Part shown: piece after piece, positions 33,261 to 43,955 of the stretch | Layout: each line of letters opens with the position of its first letter | Position numbering within the stretch: position 1 is the first letter of the stretch | Source: Anthoceros angustus | Taxonomy: Eukaryota; Streptophyta; Anthocerotopsida; Anthocerotales; Anthocerotaceae | Reading direction: 5' to 3' | NCBI GenBank assembly: GCA_010909165.1 | Contig: MU008225.1 | Span: 62,001-126,000, forward strand | DNA length: 64,000 bases | Position numbers and translations under genes: made by a program | Notes under the pieces: generated by a model | Told to the model about the DNA's origin: nothing | Database searches by the model: none | Seen by the model: the letters and a program-made list of their open reading frames with translations, nothing else

Positions 33261-34002
33261 ACGAATGTAGATTTAGTTCTCTTGCTCGCCACAGGACGGC
33301 CTGACGGATTGGTTCCTCTGTTGCATGATGGGAACGGAACACGGTTTTAGGGACAACAGTCATGCTGCCGACAGCACATGTGGAGGTGAGGATCTGGGGA
33401 GGATGCGATTGCAGCTGATTTTCGCCACCGGCATCATTTCATGATCGTGTCTGTGTGGATAAAGTGACACCCACGATACATAATATAATGCAAGGAACGG
33501 AGAGAAAAGCAGATGCAGATGGCCCCACAACCATAGGCGAGAAATGAACACACTCCGCCATGTCGCGCACGCGCAGTGCCGAAAAAGAGAAGGAGCATTC
33601 TAGGTGCATATTTACCACAACTTTTATGGCTGTTTGTGTGATTCTAACATTGCCAAGTGAGTGCCAGACTTTGTTTGTGTTTTGGATTGTCAGAGGCCCT
33701 GATAAAGGAGAAGAGGTGTCCGTCAAAGCTGGTCTCCGCAGTGGAATGTGTTTCTCGCGCTCCATGAGTTCCATTTTGGATTGGTTGGGTTGGGTTCTGC
33801 AATCCAACCACCTACACATATATTATTATTATTCACGCTATATTTATTGCGGTTGCCCGGCTCCGGCAACTTTTGCACCCACAAGTCGACGGCAGCGTTT
33901 TTAAAGTGGTACGGGAGTCCTGGACCTTTGCAATCAAAGCGGCGGGGCCCGGGCTGCCCAGCTGGAGCAATGCGCAATTCAAATGCATGCACGGGTATGA
34001 GC
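33261..34002. other. Upstream region of the secreted-peptide gene; no other gene seen
   Basis: Ordinary mixed-composition sequence. Short ORFs on both strands gave no recognisable protein. Confidence 0.4.
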
Positions 34003-34010
34003 TATATAAA
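34003..34010 (+). promoter_or_regulatory. TATA box of the secreted-peptide gene
   Basis: GCTATATAAACAAG, 94 bp before the start codon, predicting a start near 34035 and a 5' UTR of about 70 bases. Confidence 0.6.
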
Positions 34011-34103
34011 CAAGCCTGAGAGCCCAAACTTGCATCATTTCTCCCAGCAGCGTGTGCACCGTTCTAGATTCGGCGACTGAAGTTCCCAGAGCTGCATCCG
34101 GAG

Positions 34104-34686
34104 ATGGCAAGACCAAGGTCAGCAGCTGCAGTTGCAGCTGGCTCCAGGCCCAGGGCCTACCACGGCTTGATGGTGCTGCTCCTGGCGGCCCTGCTGCTGA
34201 TTTCCTGCTTCGCTCAGCCGGCCTTGGCAGCTGGTGATGTCACAGCGAGCGTCAAAATCTTCGGACCGGGCCGTAAGCTCGGTCAGTCTCCTAATGCTGT
34301 GCCTACCGCCATCTCTTTTTCACTGCAGGTGCAAATACATCTGCCTTTTTGCGTAATTGACCTCAGTCTGCATGCTGTACATGTGTAGGTGGGCTTGCGG
34401 ATATCGGCAGAGATGCCCTTGACACGGTCGACAAAGTCGTGCACGGTGAGTACTCGGCGCAAGATTCTTCAGGGAACCTTTTTCGATTTGCAGATTGTGA
34501 AATGGGAGTTTGTTTTGTGCTGGTGCCGGTGCTGGTGCTGGTCCCGCTATTGGCCTTGTCAAAAATGGCTCACTGCATGCAGCTCTGTATGTTGATCTGC
34601 TGCATTTGTGTTGATCGCCGTTTATTCATACGTGTGCAGACACTCAAGGTGGTGTGGAGACCCTTGTCGACGGAACCGGAGTGTGA
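34104..34686 (+). CDS. Small secreted protein, 90 aa, unknown family
   Basis: Three exons: 34104-34272, 34389-34445 and 34640-34686. All introns are GT-AG and the frame is kept across both joins (C|GT and G|AC). The N-terminus is basic, then residues 23-35 are a hydrophobic core (MVLLLAALLLISC) followed by AQPALAAGD, so a signal peptide cut near residue 43 is likely. The mature part of about 47 residues ends in GLADIGRDALDTVDKVVHD and TQGGVETLVDGTGV, which would form an amphipathic helix with a Gly-rich tail. There is a single Cys, in the signal region, so it is not a Cys-rich antimicrobial type. A TATA box lies upstream. The function is not recognisable. A second copy of its 3' flank lies 1.6 kb upstream. 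Confidence 0.65.
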
Positions 34687-37331
34687 ACTGGCGTAATGTG
34701 TGATAGTGTCCTAGCCTGTGTGTCAGTGTGAGATTGTGTGGAGTAGATGTAGGTCTTGAGCGATAATATTGTGCCCGGCATCTCTACACATGTACCCAGA
34801 CTCTCTACTTATGTCGCCACCTGAATCACTGGGCACCAGCAACACTATCAATTAATATGTTTTATATCTCTTACGCAATTCTGGACTCACTCGCCGATTT
34901 TGTTACATCATCTGAGCCTGAGTTAAGTTGCAGCTCTGCCCCCGGAGTCTTTGCTACCAGCCTTGCACGGATTTGCCATACCTTGGAATTCTTACTTACC
35001 TGCGTCGTAAACTGCTAACGAATTCATGTTCACACGCTCCAATATTCCATGTGATCCTGCAAATAATGACATTCTCCAAAAACATAACTGTGTTGCAACC
35101 AAACACCATCCAGCATATCCTCGGTGACTCCCTGAGCCATCGGAACTGACCACGCAATCAGCCTTGGTAGCCTGGTGGCCACCATCGTCTAATTAGAACA
35201 AAAACCCAAGGTGGCAGGAGAAAGGATTCAACTCTCCTCCACAGTTGGGTTTCTCCGACTTACCAGCAACGGGGTTTAGCTTGTGGACTTGCGGAAGTCC
35301 CTTCGCACCTGTTTGCCGAACACTTAGTATTTGTGGAAGATAATCCCAGTTTCTTTTCCTCCGCGTGATCTGGTAAGAGGTTTTGGCGTCTCAAATCTTT
35401 CACAAGATAGCTGATGAATGATGGTGAAATGATTCAGCTTGTGATATAACATTCACAGGACCACCTGGCTTTCCACTCCGAAATTGCAATAACTGACTGA
35501 ACATAATCAACGTTGGCATACTCATCAAACAAGTGATCAATCCTTTTAATATTTTCTGCTAACCCCTTTCTCATAGGTTGCTGGAACACAGCGTTAGTGG
35601 ATGGGAACATCTGAAGATTTGCCCCTGGTTACAGCAAAGCAGGGATTGGAGGCAGAACAGTCAGACAAGAGTTTAGATACGTTAACATTTTCGAAGACAC
35701 GGACGAGGAGTCGAGGACATGTTGAGTTGACAGATGCAGTAGATTATCCCATACCGCTAGTACAGCTAGGTTTGCTAAGGCTGTGAAGAGGATTTTCTCA
35801 GTACACATGTTACCTGATTGTCTAGCGAGCACCTGCGGAAAATAAATTATTGTTTAAATAAATCGTTTGATTGTTTGCGGACATAAATGAAGTTGTCGTT
35901 GCGGGTTATTGTTGGCAGCGGAGGGATACGGCGCCGGGATGGCGACCCGACGACCCCTCCGGCTGTCAGCCTAGCAACTCTCCTATCCATTTTGCATAAC
36001 CGTGGATGGCGTAGTAGTTTAATTTTTCTCTGAATTTCAAAACAATTTCCCGACTCTGCAACAGGGACATCGAGATGAGTTGAGAACTAGAGTATGTAGG
36101 TAATGGTACTCCTCGCTGGATGGGATAGGAGGCCGGCCGGCAGCAGAGTCCGACAGGATAATTTTCTAAGCAAGAATTGCACTTACTCACGCACGTTTAG
36201 ATGGGTGGGCATAGCCACTCGTGTCTCCTTCTTGGTAGTACCACAAGCAACATGCGTGGAAAGACGGCAGCCATCTCCCAATCCGCCCCGCCAAGCTTTT
36301 GTGCAAAGGTACTTCCAGCCCCCAAGTGAGGCTGGAGGCTGAGACTAGGCCAACACATTCAACAACCGTGTCCTAGGAGCAAGCTCACCAACGGCAGGAA
36401 TGACACTCCGAAACTGCGGAAATGAACCACGACCATATGTGGAGGGCCTTTGTGAGTGCACCTGGCTCAGGTGCCACCCATCTAAAGATCACCACAGGCA
36501 TACAAGCCATTGCTTTCTGTCCATATTTACAGCAGGCACGCTCCCAATGCGTCCCACCAAGAATTAGGACAATGACAACAGACTCAGCATCCACCACGCA
36601 AGGCGCCACAAACGGCAGCAACAATGGCCACAACAAGCCGTCACACGTCACATGAGCAAACGGAATGTTGAAGGCGCTCCTCCAAGTTTAGCTCCGCAGA
36701 ACTAGGTGTACACATAGCACAAATGCTAAAGATTTCCATGACCCAACCTCATGGCGAGACCACCAAAGTAGAGTAGAGTATCCATCAGTACGTGCAACTG
36801 CCGATCAACATCCATCAGGCGACCTCATACAACCAAGGAATGGACCAATAACAGTAGACATCTTACAGAAGCACACGACACATCCACGTTTGAGCCCAGA
36901 ATCCCAAGCTAGCACACTCATTGAAGTTGCAACCGCGGACCACTGCGCATCACCTAGAATTTGCGCTAGAAAATCATAAATCAAGAAAAAAACCAACAGA
37001 TAAAACACCTGTGAAAAGGGCCCAGAGATATCCGTCTGATTAAGCTAGCAAAATTTGTAGAGGCACAGGCCCACAACGGGACATGCGAACATCTAAACCA
37101 CTACGAAAAGATTTGTCTTCTCGTAGCAAACCTCTGACGAACTCCCCATCCTCCCGTAAGGATGGGACCACAGGAATCCCTTGGAGCTCCTCCAATCCAT
37201 GATAACACGGCTCTCATGTTACGCCGTCAAAGTCCTGCGAATACGGCAGAGAGACCCCCTCATGAAGCTGGAGCACAGAACCCTAAAGCAAAACCTAATT
37301 GAACAACAGAACAGCGACAACATACTTCCAT
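34687..37331. other. 2.6-kb interval without a recognised gene
   Basis: Both strands were read. Short ORFs (for example 35601-35786 plus, 36385-36651 minus) show no known motif, and no tRNA or LTR ends were seen. It contains the 3' flank of the secreted-peptide gene and, at its right end, the 3' flank of eS30. Confidence 0.4.
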
Positions 37332-37767
37332 CTACTTCTCCGATGAGTTGGGGCCGCGCTTCTTGCCAAAGCCGATAACTGCAACAAGCAAACCGGGGCA
37401 CCGTAAAATCAGCTCTTCGCCAAACGACACCACAGCTGATCAAGGCCATGTCCAGCTCATAATAGCCGCGACACCATTCTACTCCGCAGCGCAAACCCTG
37501 TTGTGACCCCATCCACTCACCAGCTGTGACAAACCGCCGGTTGTACTGCATTCTTTTATGTGCCCTCCCCTTGGGCTTCTTTTTCTTGTCCTGCTTCGCC
37601 ACCTTCGGTGTCTGACCTCGCACCTTCCCGGCACGGGCCAACGATCCGTGAACCTTACCTGCACACCAAACACTACCGTCAGCAAAAACCACACAAGGCG
37701 GCACAGGCACGGGATTTCCTGTCACGAATAAAGAGTCCAGAACGCCAAGGGAAGGGAACGCACTCAT
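37332..37767 (-). CDS. RPS30: 40S ribosomal protein eS30
   Basis: A cytosolic small-subunit ribosomal protein near the decoding site, 62 residues. The main exon (37521-37658) encodes [18 protein letters not shown], then [20 protein letters not shown] and RFVTA. The last exon (37332-37378) encodes [14 protein letters not shown] and stop. These are diagnostic of eS30. The start is split: ATG plus one base in a first exon at 37764-37767, then a 105-bp intron (GTGCGT...GCAG). Splitting just after the start codon is usual for plant eS30 genes. Here the second residue becomes Ser instead of the usual Gly. There is no ubiquitin-like fusion as in animal FAU. An alternative read-through start would add 38 unrelated residues and is unlikely. 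Confidence 0.85.
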
Positions 37768-38642
37768 AGCTACCGCCTGCAGATGCGATTTCCGGGAGAA
37801 GCAGCGCGAGCTCTAGGGACAGACAGTGCAAGAATAACGGAAGGAGTGAAAGACTGTCCAAAGAGGCCACCGCCGACTCATACAGACCAAACCTAAGCCC
37901 TGGACCAAGGAGTTCATAAGTAGGTACCGACCTAGATAGGTAAAATACTAAGTATATAAACTAAACGGACATTTGTTGTGTTATTATTTTTAGGTGAATC
38001 GGTAGAAAATTATTTTTATTTATTTTAAATATGATAAATGATCTATATTTAGAAAATAAAAAATAATATTATACTCACTCTACGCTCGAGGTGTTAAGAC
38101 TCAGGGGTCCCTTTTTCCTCTACCTCAATAGCAAACTCAAGAGTTTCTAATATTAGTCTTTGATCCTTAGTTTAGCTTAATTCGATATATATTTATTTAA
38201 CATTCCTGATTACCGTACCGGAGGGGTGGTTCAACAGGATAATGCAGAAATAATCATTTTTTGAAAAAAATAAGGTTCAACATACATATTTATATTTTTC
38301 AAAATTTCAATATTTACAAAAAATAATTTTTATTAAATTTCAATATTTATTAAAATACATAGGTATATATATATAACTAATGGATATGTATAGACCTCCC
38401 CTAAACAGGCCCTAAGTTTCCACAAAAACCCTAATTTCCTTGTTTTCGGCATCATAAACTCATAAATTTTTACCTATTCAACATTTTAAGTATAATAATT
38501 TCTGGATTTTCAAATTTTGCTAATTTTAATTAATTAACGCCGAATCACCCCTTGGAGTACGGTACATATAAGTTTGAGAGTTTCAAGCATTCACATTATG
38601 GAACTTAGTTAAGTGCCAAGGTCTATTTAGTTAGGTGCCGAT
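37768..38642. other. eS30 upstream region and AT-rich spacer
   Basis: 37768-37930 should hold the eS30 promoter and 5' UTR. 37960-38560 is strongly AT-rich with no ORF or clear transposon ends. Confidence 0.4.
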
Positions 38643-41600
38643 ATGCAAAGCGCTTCTCCAACCTACTCATACGCTCGCATGTTGCAGGGGCGAGTGCGAG
38701 GCCAAGGGCGACAACGATGGACAGGGACTGGTGACACTCTACCATGTAAGGATGATTTGCAGCCATCAGCCTCGCCCCCATATTATGAGCCGTCGGGCAA
38801 GATGGAGAAGGTGACAGTCATGGTTACTACTCTGGATTATGCGCTTCAACAAAGGGTGACTGTCATGGACAGAACTTCAATTGAGTTCGAGGTTGGGAAA
38901 CAGATAGAAGGTAGGCCAACCATCTTGGATACCACGCCCATCCTTCGGATTGGCAAGGAGGAAGAAGATGCCACGAGACAACGGCAATGGTTTCTTGATG
39001 GGTCTGTTGTGCAGGAAGGGGATGATCAATTTGAAAGAAGCAGGAACGAGGATGCGGGTGCAGATGATCACAACGCAAGCTTCTAGTCCAAGCCTTTATC
39101 AAAGTCTTTGATTGAGCCAAGCCCAATGAAGCGTAGGCAGTATCCGAGCCAAAAAATGAGAGGGACTATGAAGTTGTATTGCATTGAGCAAATACAGAAC
39201 GCATGGTCTTCACATTGCTGTGGCAACGGATGTTTGCTGAAATTGGGAAAGAAGAATATAGAGAGCCTGAGACACTACTTCTTGGGAATGCCACGAGAGC
39301 AACATGAACTAAATTTGGAAGGATTGCTTGAGGTAGAACAAGTGAACTCCACTCGCAGTAAGGTGCTCAATTTCTTTTTGGGAGACGTCAGGACCCAATG
39401 TTGGGATCGAAGTTTTCGAAAAGTGTTCTGTATTGGATGGCGAAGATATCAGCATCTGAAAGACAGAGTCCTCAGGAACACACCTTGGTCATAGGAGTTT
39501 CAAGGACGCCCAAAGGGAGATCATGTTCTAGAATGCATTGCTTGGATGAAATAGTTTTTCAAGCTTACAGCTGAACGAATTCCCAATGTTCCCATTTTCA
39601 ACTTGCTTGATTCATACACCAAAGGAGAGATTTCCAAGACTATAAACGCGAGGTTTTAAGAGCTGATTTGATTAACGTCTCTCACTCTCACTTCTGTGCT
39701 TTGTGAAAGAAACATTTCCCAAAGTCAAGATACTAAAGTGTAGCCGTTTTGTCTTCTATTTGGCTTCTATGACTTGAGTGCACGCACTCCAGTGGACGGG
39801 GCTGGAGTGTGCGCATTTATGCGCGCATTTGTGCAGCTAACGTTCTATTTGCGCCCACGGATGTCCAAACTTCTTTTTGGCAAATTCTGCATGGTGCATA
39901 TTAACATGAACCTGACGGCAGTCTTGCCAATGTGCATTTGTGGTGATAGAGGTCCATGAGCAGCACCTCCGTGCACATCGATTGGCGATCAAGCAGGAGC
40001 GGCTCAAACTTGCAAAACACCATTTGAAGTGTAAGGGACAACCTAGCAAATACATCGGCATTGCGATAGACGGAATGGATCAAAGCAAGACGGAGCTATC
40101 ACATTTTACTGGCCCCCCGAAGAATTTTGCAGATGGGCTTATTCGTGTTCATGTAGTGGGTTGTTTGTTGTACAACAACATTATGAGGACCAAGGTATTT
40201 GTCAACTTCTCGAATATTCGAAACAATGCCAATTTAACTATATATATCATCCAGGATATTATTCTCAACTATGACAAAGTTCTACCGAAGACGTTTTACT
40301 TGCAACTTGACAACATGGTCAGAGAAAACAAAAATATGTTGTTGTTTGCATACTTAAGTATGCTTGTCAAGAAGCGGGTCTTCGATAAAATGAAAGTTGG
40401 ATTTCTTCTTGTCGCGCATACGCATGATACAGTTGATCAAATGTTCTCATGCTTTTCTAAAAGTCTCAAGCACAAAAAGGCAATGTCACTAGAAACCCTT
40501 ATGACTTTGATTGAATAGGAGTATACACCTAATCCAGAAGTAAAAATGGTTTCTGAGGTGGCCGATTTCAGGAGCATTGTTTGGCCCAATGGGATGGGTA
40601 AAAGGGGGGCACAAGATGCCGCATTTTGGATTTTGCACAATCATAGTTATCAACATCAATTCAAAATTTCTAGAGAAGGAAGAGCTGGCGGAGCAACGGT
40701 AATAGTTCTTCGCGGAAAACCACATTCTACTAACTCACATTGGGAACCTTTGGAGGGTTTGGAGTTCCTTCGTAGGATACCTAAAACAGAAATACTGGGA
40801 GCGCCTTTATGTCCTCTTCAAGTACATGGGAAACTTCCGGATGCAGACCCTCATAAAGCAAACCTGTTCCACCATACTTTGTCCTCGACAGAAAGGTACT
40901 TTTGCATCGGCTCTTCGAGAGCTTTCGTAATGGGAGTGGTACAACAATGAGCAGATTGAGCAAAACCCAAACCCCATCGCTGTTCCAGATGTCTTCGTTC
41001 TTCCTGCTCCAGTTTCACGAAACCTTGAACCTCGTCACATGTATCTCGGGAATTATAGGCCACCGGGTGCCAGAGTCGTAGGGTTGGCGAGATTTGATGG
41101 AGATGTGTCCGAGAACAGACGAGGCCATATGATTGCAGTTCCATGTGAGACAGATGATCAAAATAGGCCTTTTTGGATCGCTGAAGTCTAGGACTTGGAT
41201 TTACATGCGACGAGCCTTACCTAGTTGTCCAATGGTGGATGATAGAGAATAGCAATGCGTTCAAAGGAAGGTACCTACCAGAGGAGATATTGGCTCCAAG
41301 CAACAGTGATAGAGAGGGATTGCGGGAACGGAGGAAGCAACCGAAGCATCTGGATCATCTATTGATATATAAGACATTGATTTTAGCATACGGGTTCTCT
41401 TTTGCAAGGGATAACACTCTACAAATGCGAACGCAAGAGCTCATCAAGAGAAAGTTGTTTGATATTCAACATCTACTAGGAGTGCAAGAAGATCATACAA
41501 ATGAGGAGATAAGTGCAAACCACCCATCAGAAGAAGAATTCGGAATGGACCAAAATGTTGTTTCGGATCAAAACCCCGAAATTAAGAAGGGAGTAGAAGT

Positions 41601-41775
41601 GCAAGCAGGCGCCGATGATGATGTGCAACCGACTTGCAATTCTGCTCCAATCACGACAAGGACCCGTGGCAGAGGCAATGGAATGGCGAGTGCTATTGGT
41701 GCTTTTGAAGGCATGTTTGAGGATAACCTGGTACCAAGTCACCACCGAAAGTGGTGGAAACATCTTAAAGGATAA
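38643..41775 (+). pseudogene. Broken DUF7869-type transposon ORF
   Basis: One protein is spread over frames 38643-39086, 39108-39494, 39940-40518, about 40924-41190 and 41239-41775. Early parts carry a Cys-containing stretch and VRTQCWDRSFRKVFCIGWRR. The core (39940-40518) has IAIDGMDQSKTELSHF, FYLQLDNMVRENKN and FLLVAHTHDTVDQMFS. This spacing of Asp-bearing motifs (DGMDQ, QLDN, HTHD..D) is typical of DUF7869 proteins, which are linked to mobile elements in mosses, oomycetes and animals. The tail has NYRPPGARVVGLARF and a conserved C-terminal stretch. Several breaks are in-frame TAG codons where CAG would fit. I found no terminal repeats. The role as a transposase-like nuclease is inference. 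Confidence 0.65.
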
Positions 41776-43290
41776 AAAGTAGATAGGGTGTTCTTCGTTA
41801 CATTAGGGCATAGGATATATCTATGAGAGCGGTCTAGGTGAATTCGTGCCGTTGTCTGCAACTTGTGTTTTCAACGGGAGTTTTGGCACATCCGAAGACC
41901 TATGAAAGTCCATGTTTTCCCATTAAAATATCTTTTCCCCTGATCTTTCTCCATAGTGCGTGCACAAGTTTGCGTAGAGCCTTGTAGCGTGCGCGCAAGT
42001 GCGCGCCTAGGTCCTCCTGGAATACAAAATCATGGAGGACCACACAAAATTAGGGAACCACAGACATGCGGAAATAATGGAACAAAGAGGTCACTGACCC
42101 TTCATCATGCCTACTAAATTGCCATGAACAAAATTTAAGAAGTGGCTAGCTTGGTGTAAATGACCTGACATGAAGTGGCACCGCAGTTGTGAATGCCAGA
42201 AACCGATGAATGAACACCCTTCAAAAACAATAAAAACTAAACCAATTTGAATTTTCGGCGGAAAAGGGTTGGGATTTTTACCAAAACCCCTTTTGGCAAG
42301 AGAAACCCCTTTCTACCCAGACGCGGTTTAACCACATCGTCCATATATCCTCGAATCGTACACTTTAGTATCTACTATTTTATGGAAACTGTGTTACCAA
42401 ATCCTAGTTCTTAACGAAGGCCTACTCCACAATGAACATCATTTCAACAATGTTCAAGCGGCGATTGAAATAAAAGTTACATGCGAGTTAACGAGACCAA
42501 ACACAACAACAAAAAAACAATAACCTTTGAGGGAAGTAAATGTAAGTAATCATACACATACAACAATTAGAGAATACGGTATAGCCTCCGGGGTATTAAG
42601 CATACATGGATTATAAGGTGATTGCGAAGATGATAATTTTTGTTTTTCAGACGTGATCCCAGAAATTAATCATACAACTTTGAGAGGATAGATCATAATT
42701 TAGGCAGTTTACAGGCCTTGAGACTCAGGTGCTCAACATTTTCTAGATGGAGGGAGCATAGTTCTGATTTTGGGTGCCTAGCATGGTCTAGTTGGATGGA
42801 ACATGGTTTTGATTTTGTTTGCTTGTGCAATCCTTTTGTTTTTTGCGTTGTAAGGACCGGTATATCTTTCTATATGAGTCTCGACGACATGCCAAGTTGA
42901 AACGTTGGCCATGACCCTCGACTGGCTTAACAAAAGAAAATATTGTAGAGGAAAACCTCTAACAGTTTTTGTTATTTAGCTATCATCAACTTACACTAAG
43001 ATAAATCATCAAATTACACTATGTGTGGCCATTCTGGGCTAAATAGTCTTTTCAGCTTCCAATTCATTGGAATAATTATATGGAACTATAAACACCTATC
43101 TAATTTTTACTCTTAACTTATCTTCAACTTACTTCGAACTTATCACCTAATACGTAAGGGATCGATGTTGCTCCACTTTCTTTTGAACTACCTCAGTGAA
43201 AATAGAGCAAGATATGTTCAAGGTAGCCTCGTAAGACAGTTTTATAATAGACGACCCCGTAAGGCTTCTTACGGCAGGGGTGCATAACAC
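41776..43290. other. 1.5-kb AT-rich interval, no gene seen
   Basis: No frame with recognisable protein on either strand. It may include the right end of the DUF7869 element, but no inverted repeat could be matched by eye. Confidence 0.4.
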
Positions 43291-43870
43291 CCCATCCCAG
43301 TAGTGATGGGACCGTGGAGTTCCAATGGACCCACATGTAGAGGTCCCTTATAGACGCCCCACTATTTCGTCCCTATGAACAAATTAGGCGGCGCTTGTTT
43401 TCGCGCCAATGTAGCTATCTATCCACTTAGTAACAAAGCTGGCTTGAGTGCTTTGCAAGAAAGCTCCATGCAGAGGCATGTTTAGAAGAGCAGCTTACTA
43501 AGAGCATGTTAAGCATGCAGCCCTAGAAAGTGTATGGTAGTAAATAATAGCTTAAAGCTTAAGTAAGTAGTCACTAAGATTGTAGCCAGGGCTTGTGTAT
43601 AAAAGGAGACCTAACCCTGGGCTAAAGATAGTTCAGCCTTGAGAGTTTGTTGCTTGGGCTGTGCCTTGAGAGCACTTGTTGCTAGGGTTGTAAGCACCTA
43701 AGGGGAGTGCTGTGAAGGAGCTTTGTGGAGGAGGTCAAGTGAAGGGAGAACTAAGCTCCTAGCTTAGGCAAAGATGGGGAGTTCTCTCTAGCCCTCAAAG
43801 ATGGGGAGTTCTCTCTAGTGCTGTGTTTGGTGCTGATTTATTACTCTAGTTTTGCTTCTAACTACGTGAT
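43290..43870 (+). repeat. LTR-like promoter region, possible solo LTR
   Basis: TATA box TATAAAAGG at 43598-43605, followed by repeats of a ttgagag..ttgttgc phrase at about 43636 and 43665. There is also a direct repeat of aaagatggggagttctctct (43770-43791 and 43798-43819). Promoter, short leader and G-rich repeats without any ORF resemble a plant retrotransposon LTR. No TG/CA ends or target duplication were identified. Confidence 0.35.
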
Positions 43871-43955
43871 TTTCCCCACCCCGTTCAGGGGGTGTTACTT
43901 ATTTGGTGAATATGCTACCAGAAAAATAATCGTTGAAAAACAACTAGCGAGAAAA

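Noticed and set aside
37219-37767. 182-aa minus-strand ORF as a fusion protein ahead of and after eS30
   Set aside because: The extra residues at both ends are intron read-through. Proper splice sites give exactly the 62-residue eS30.
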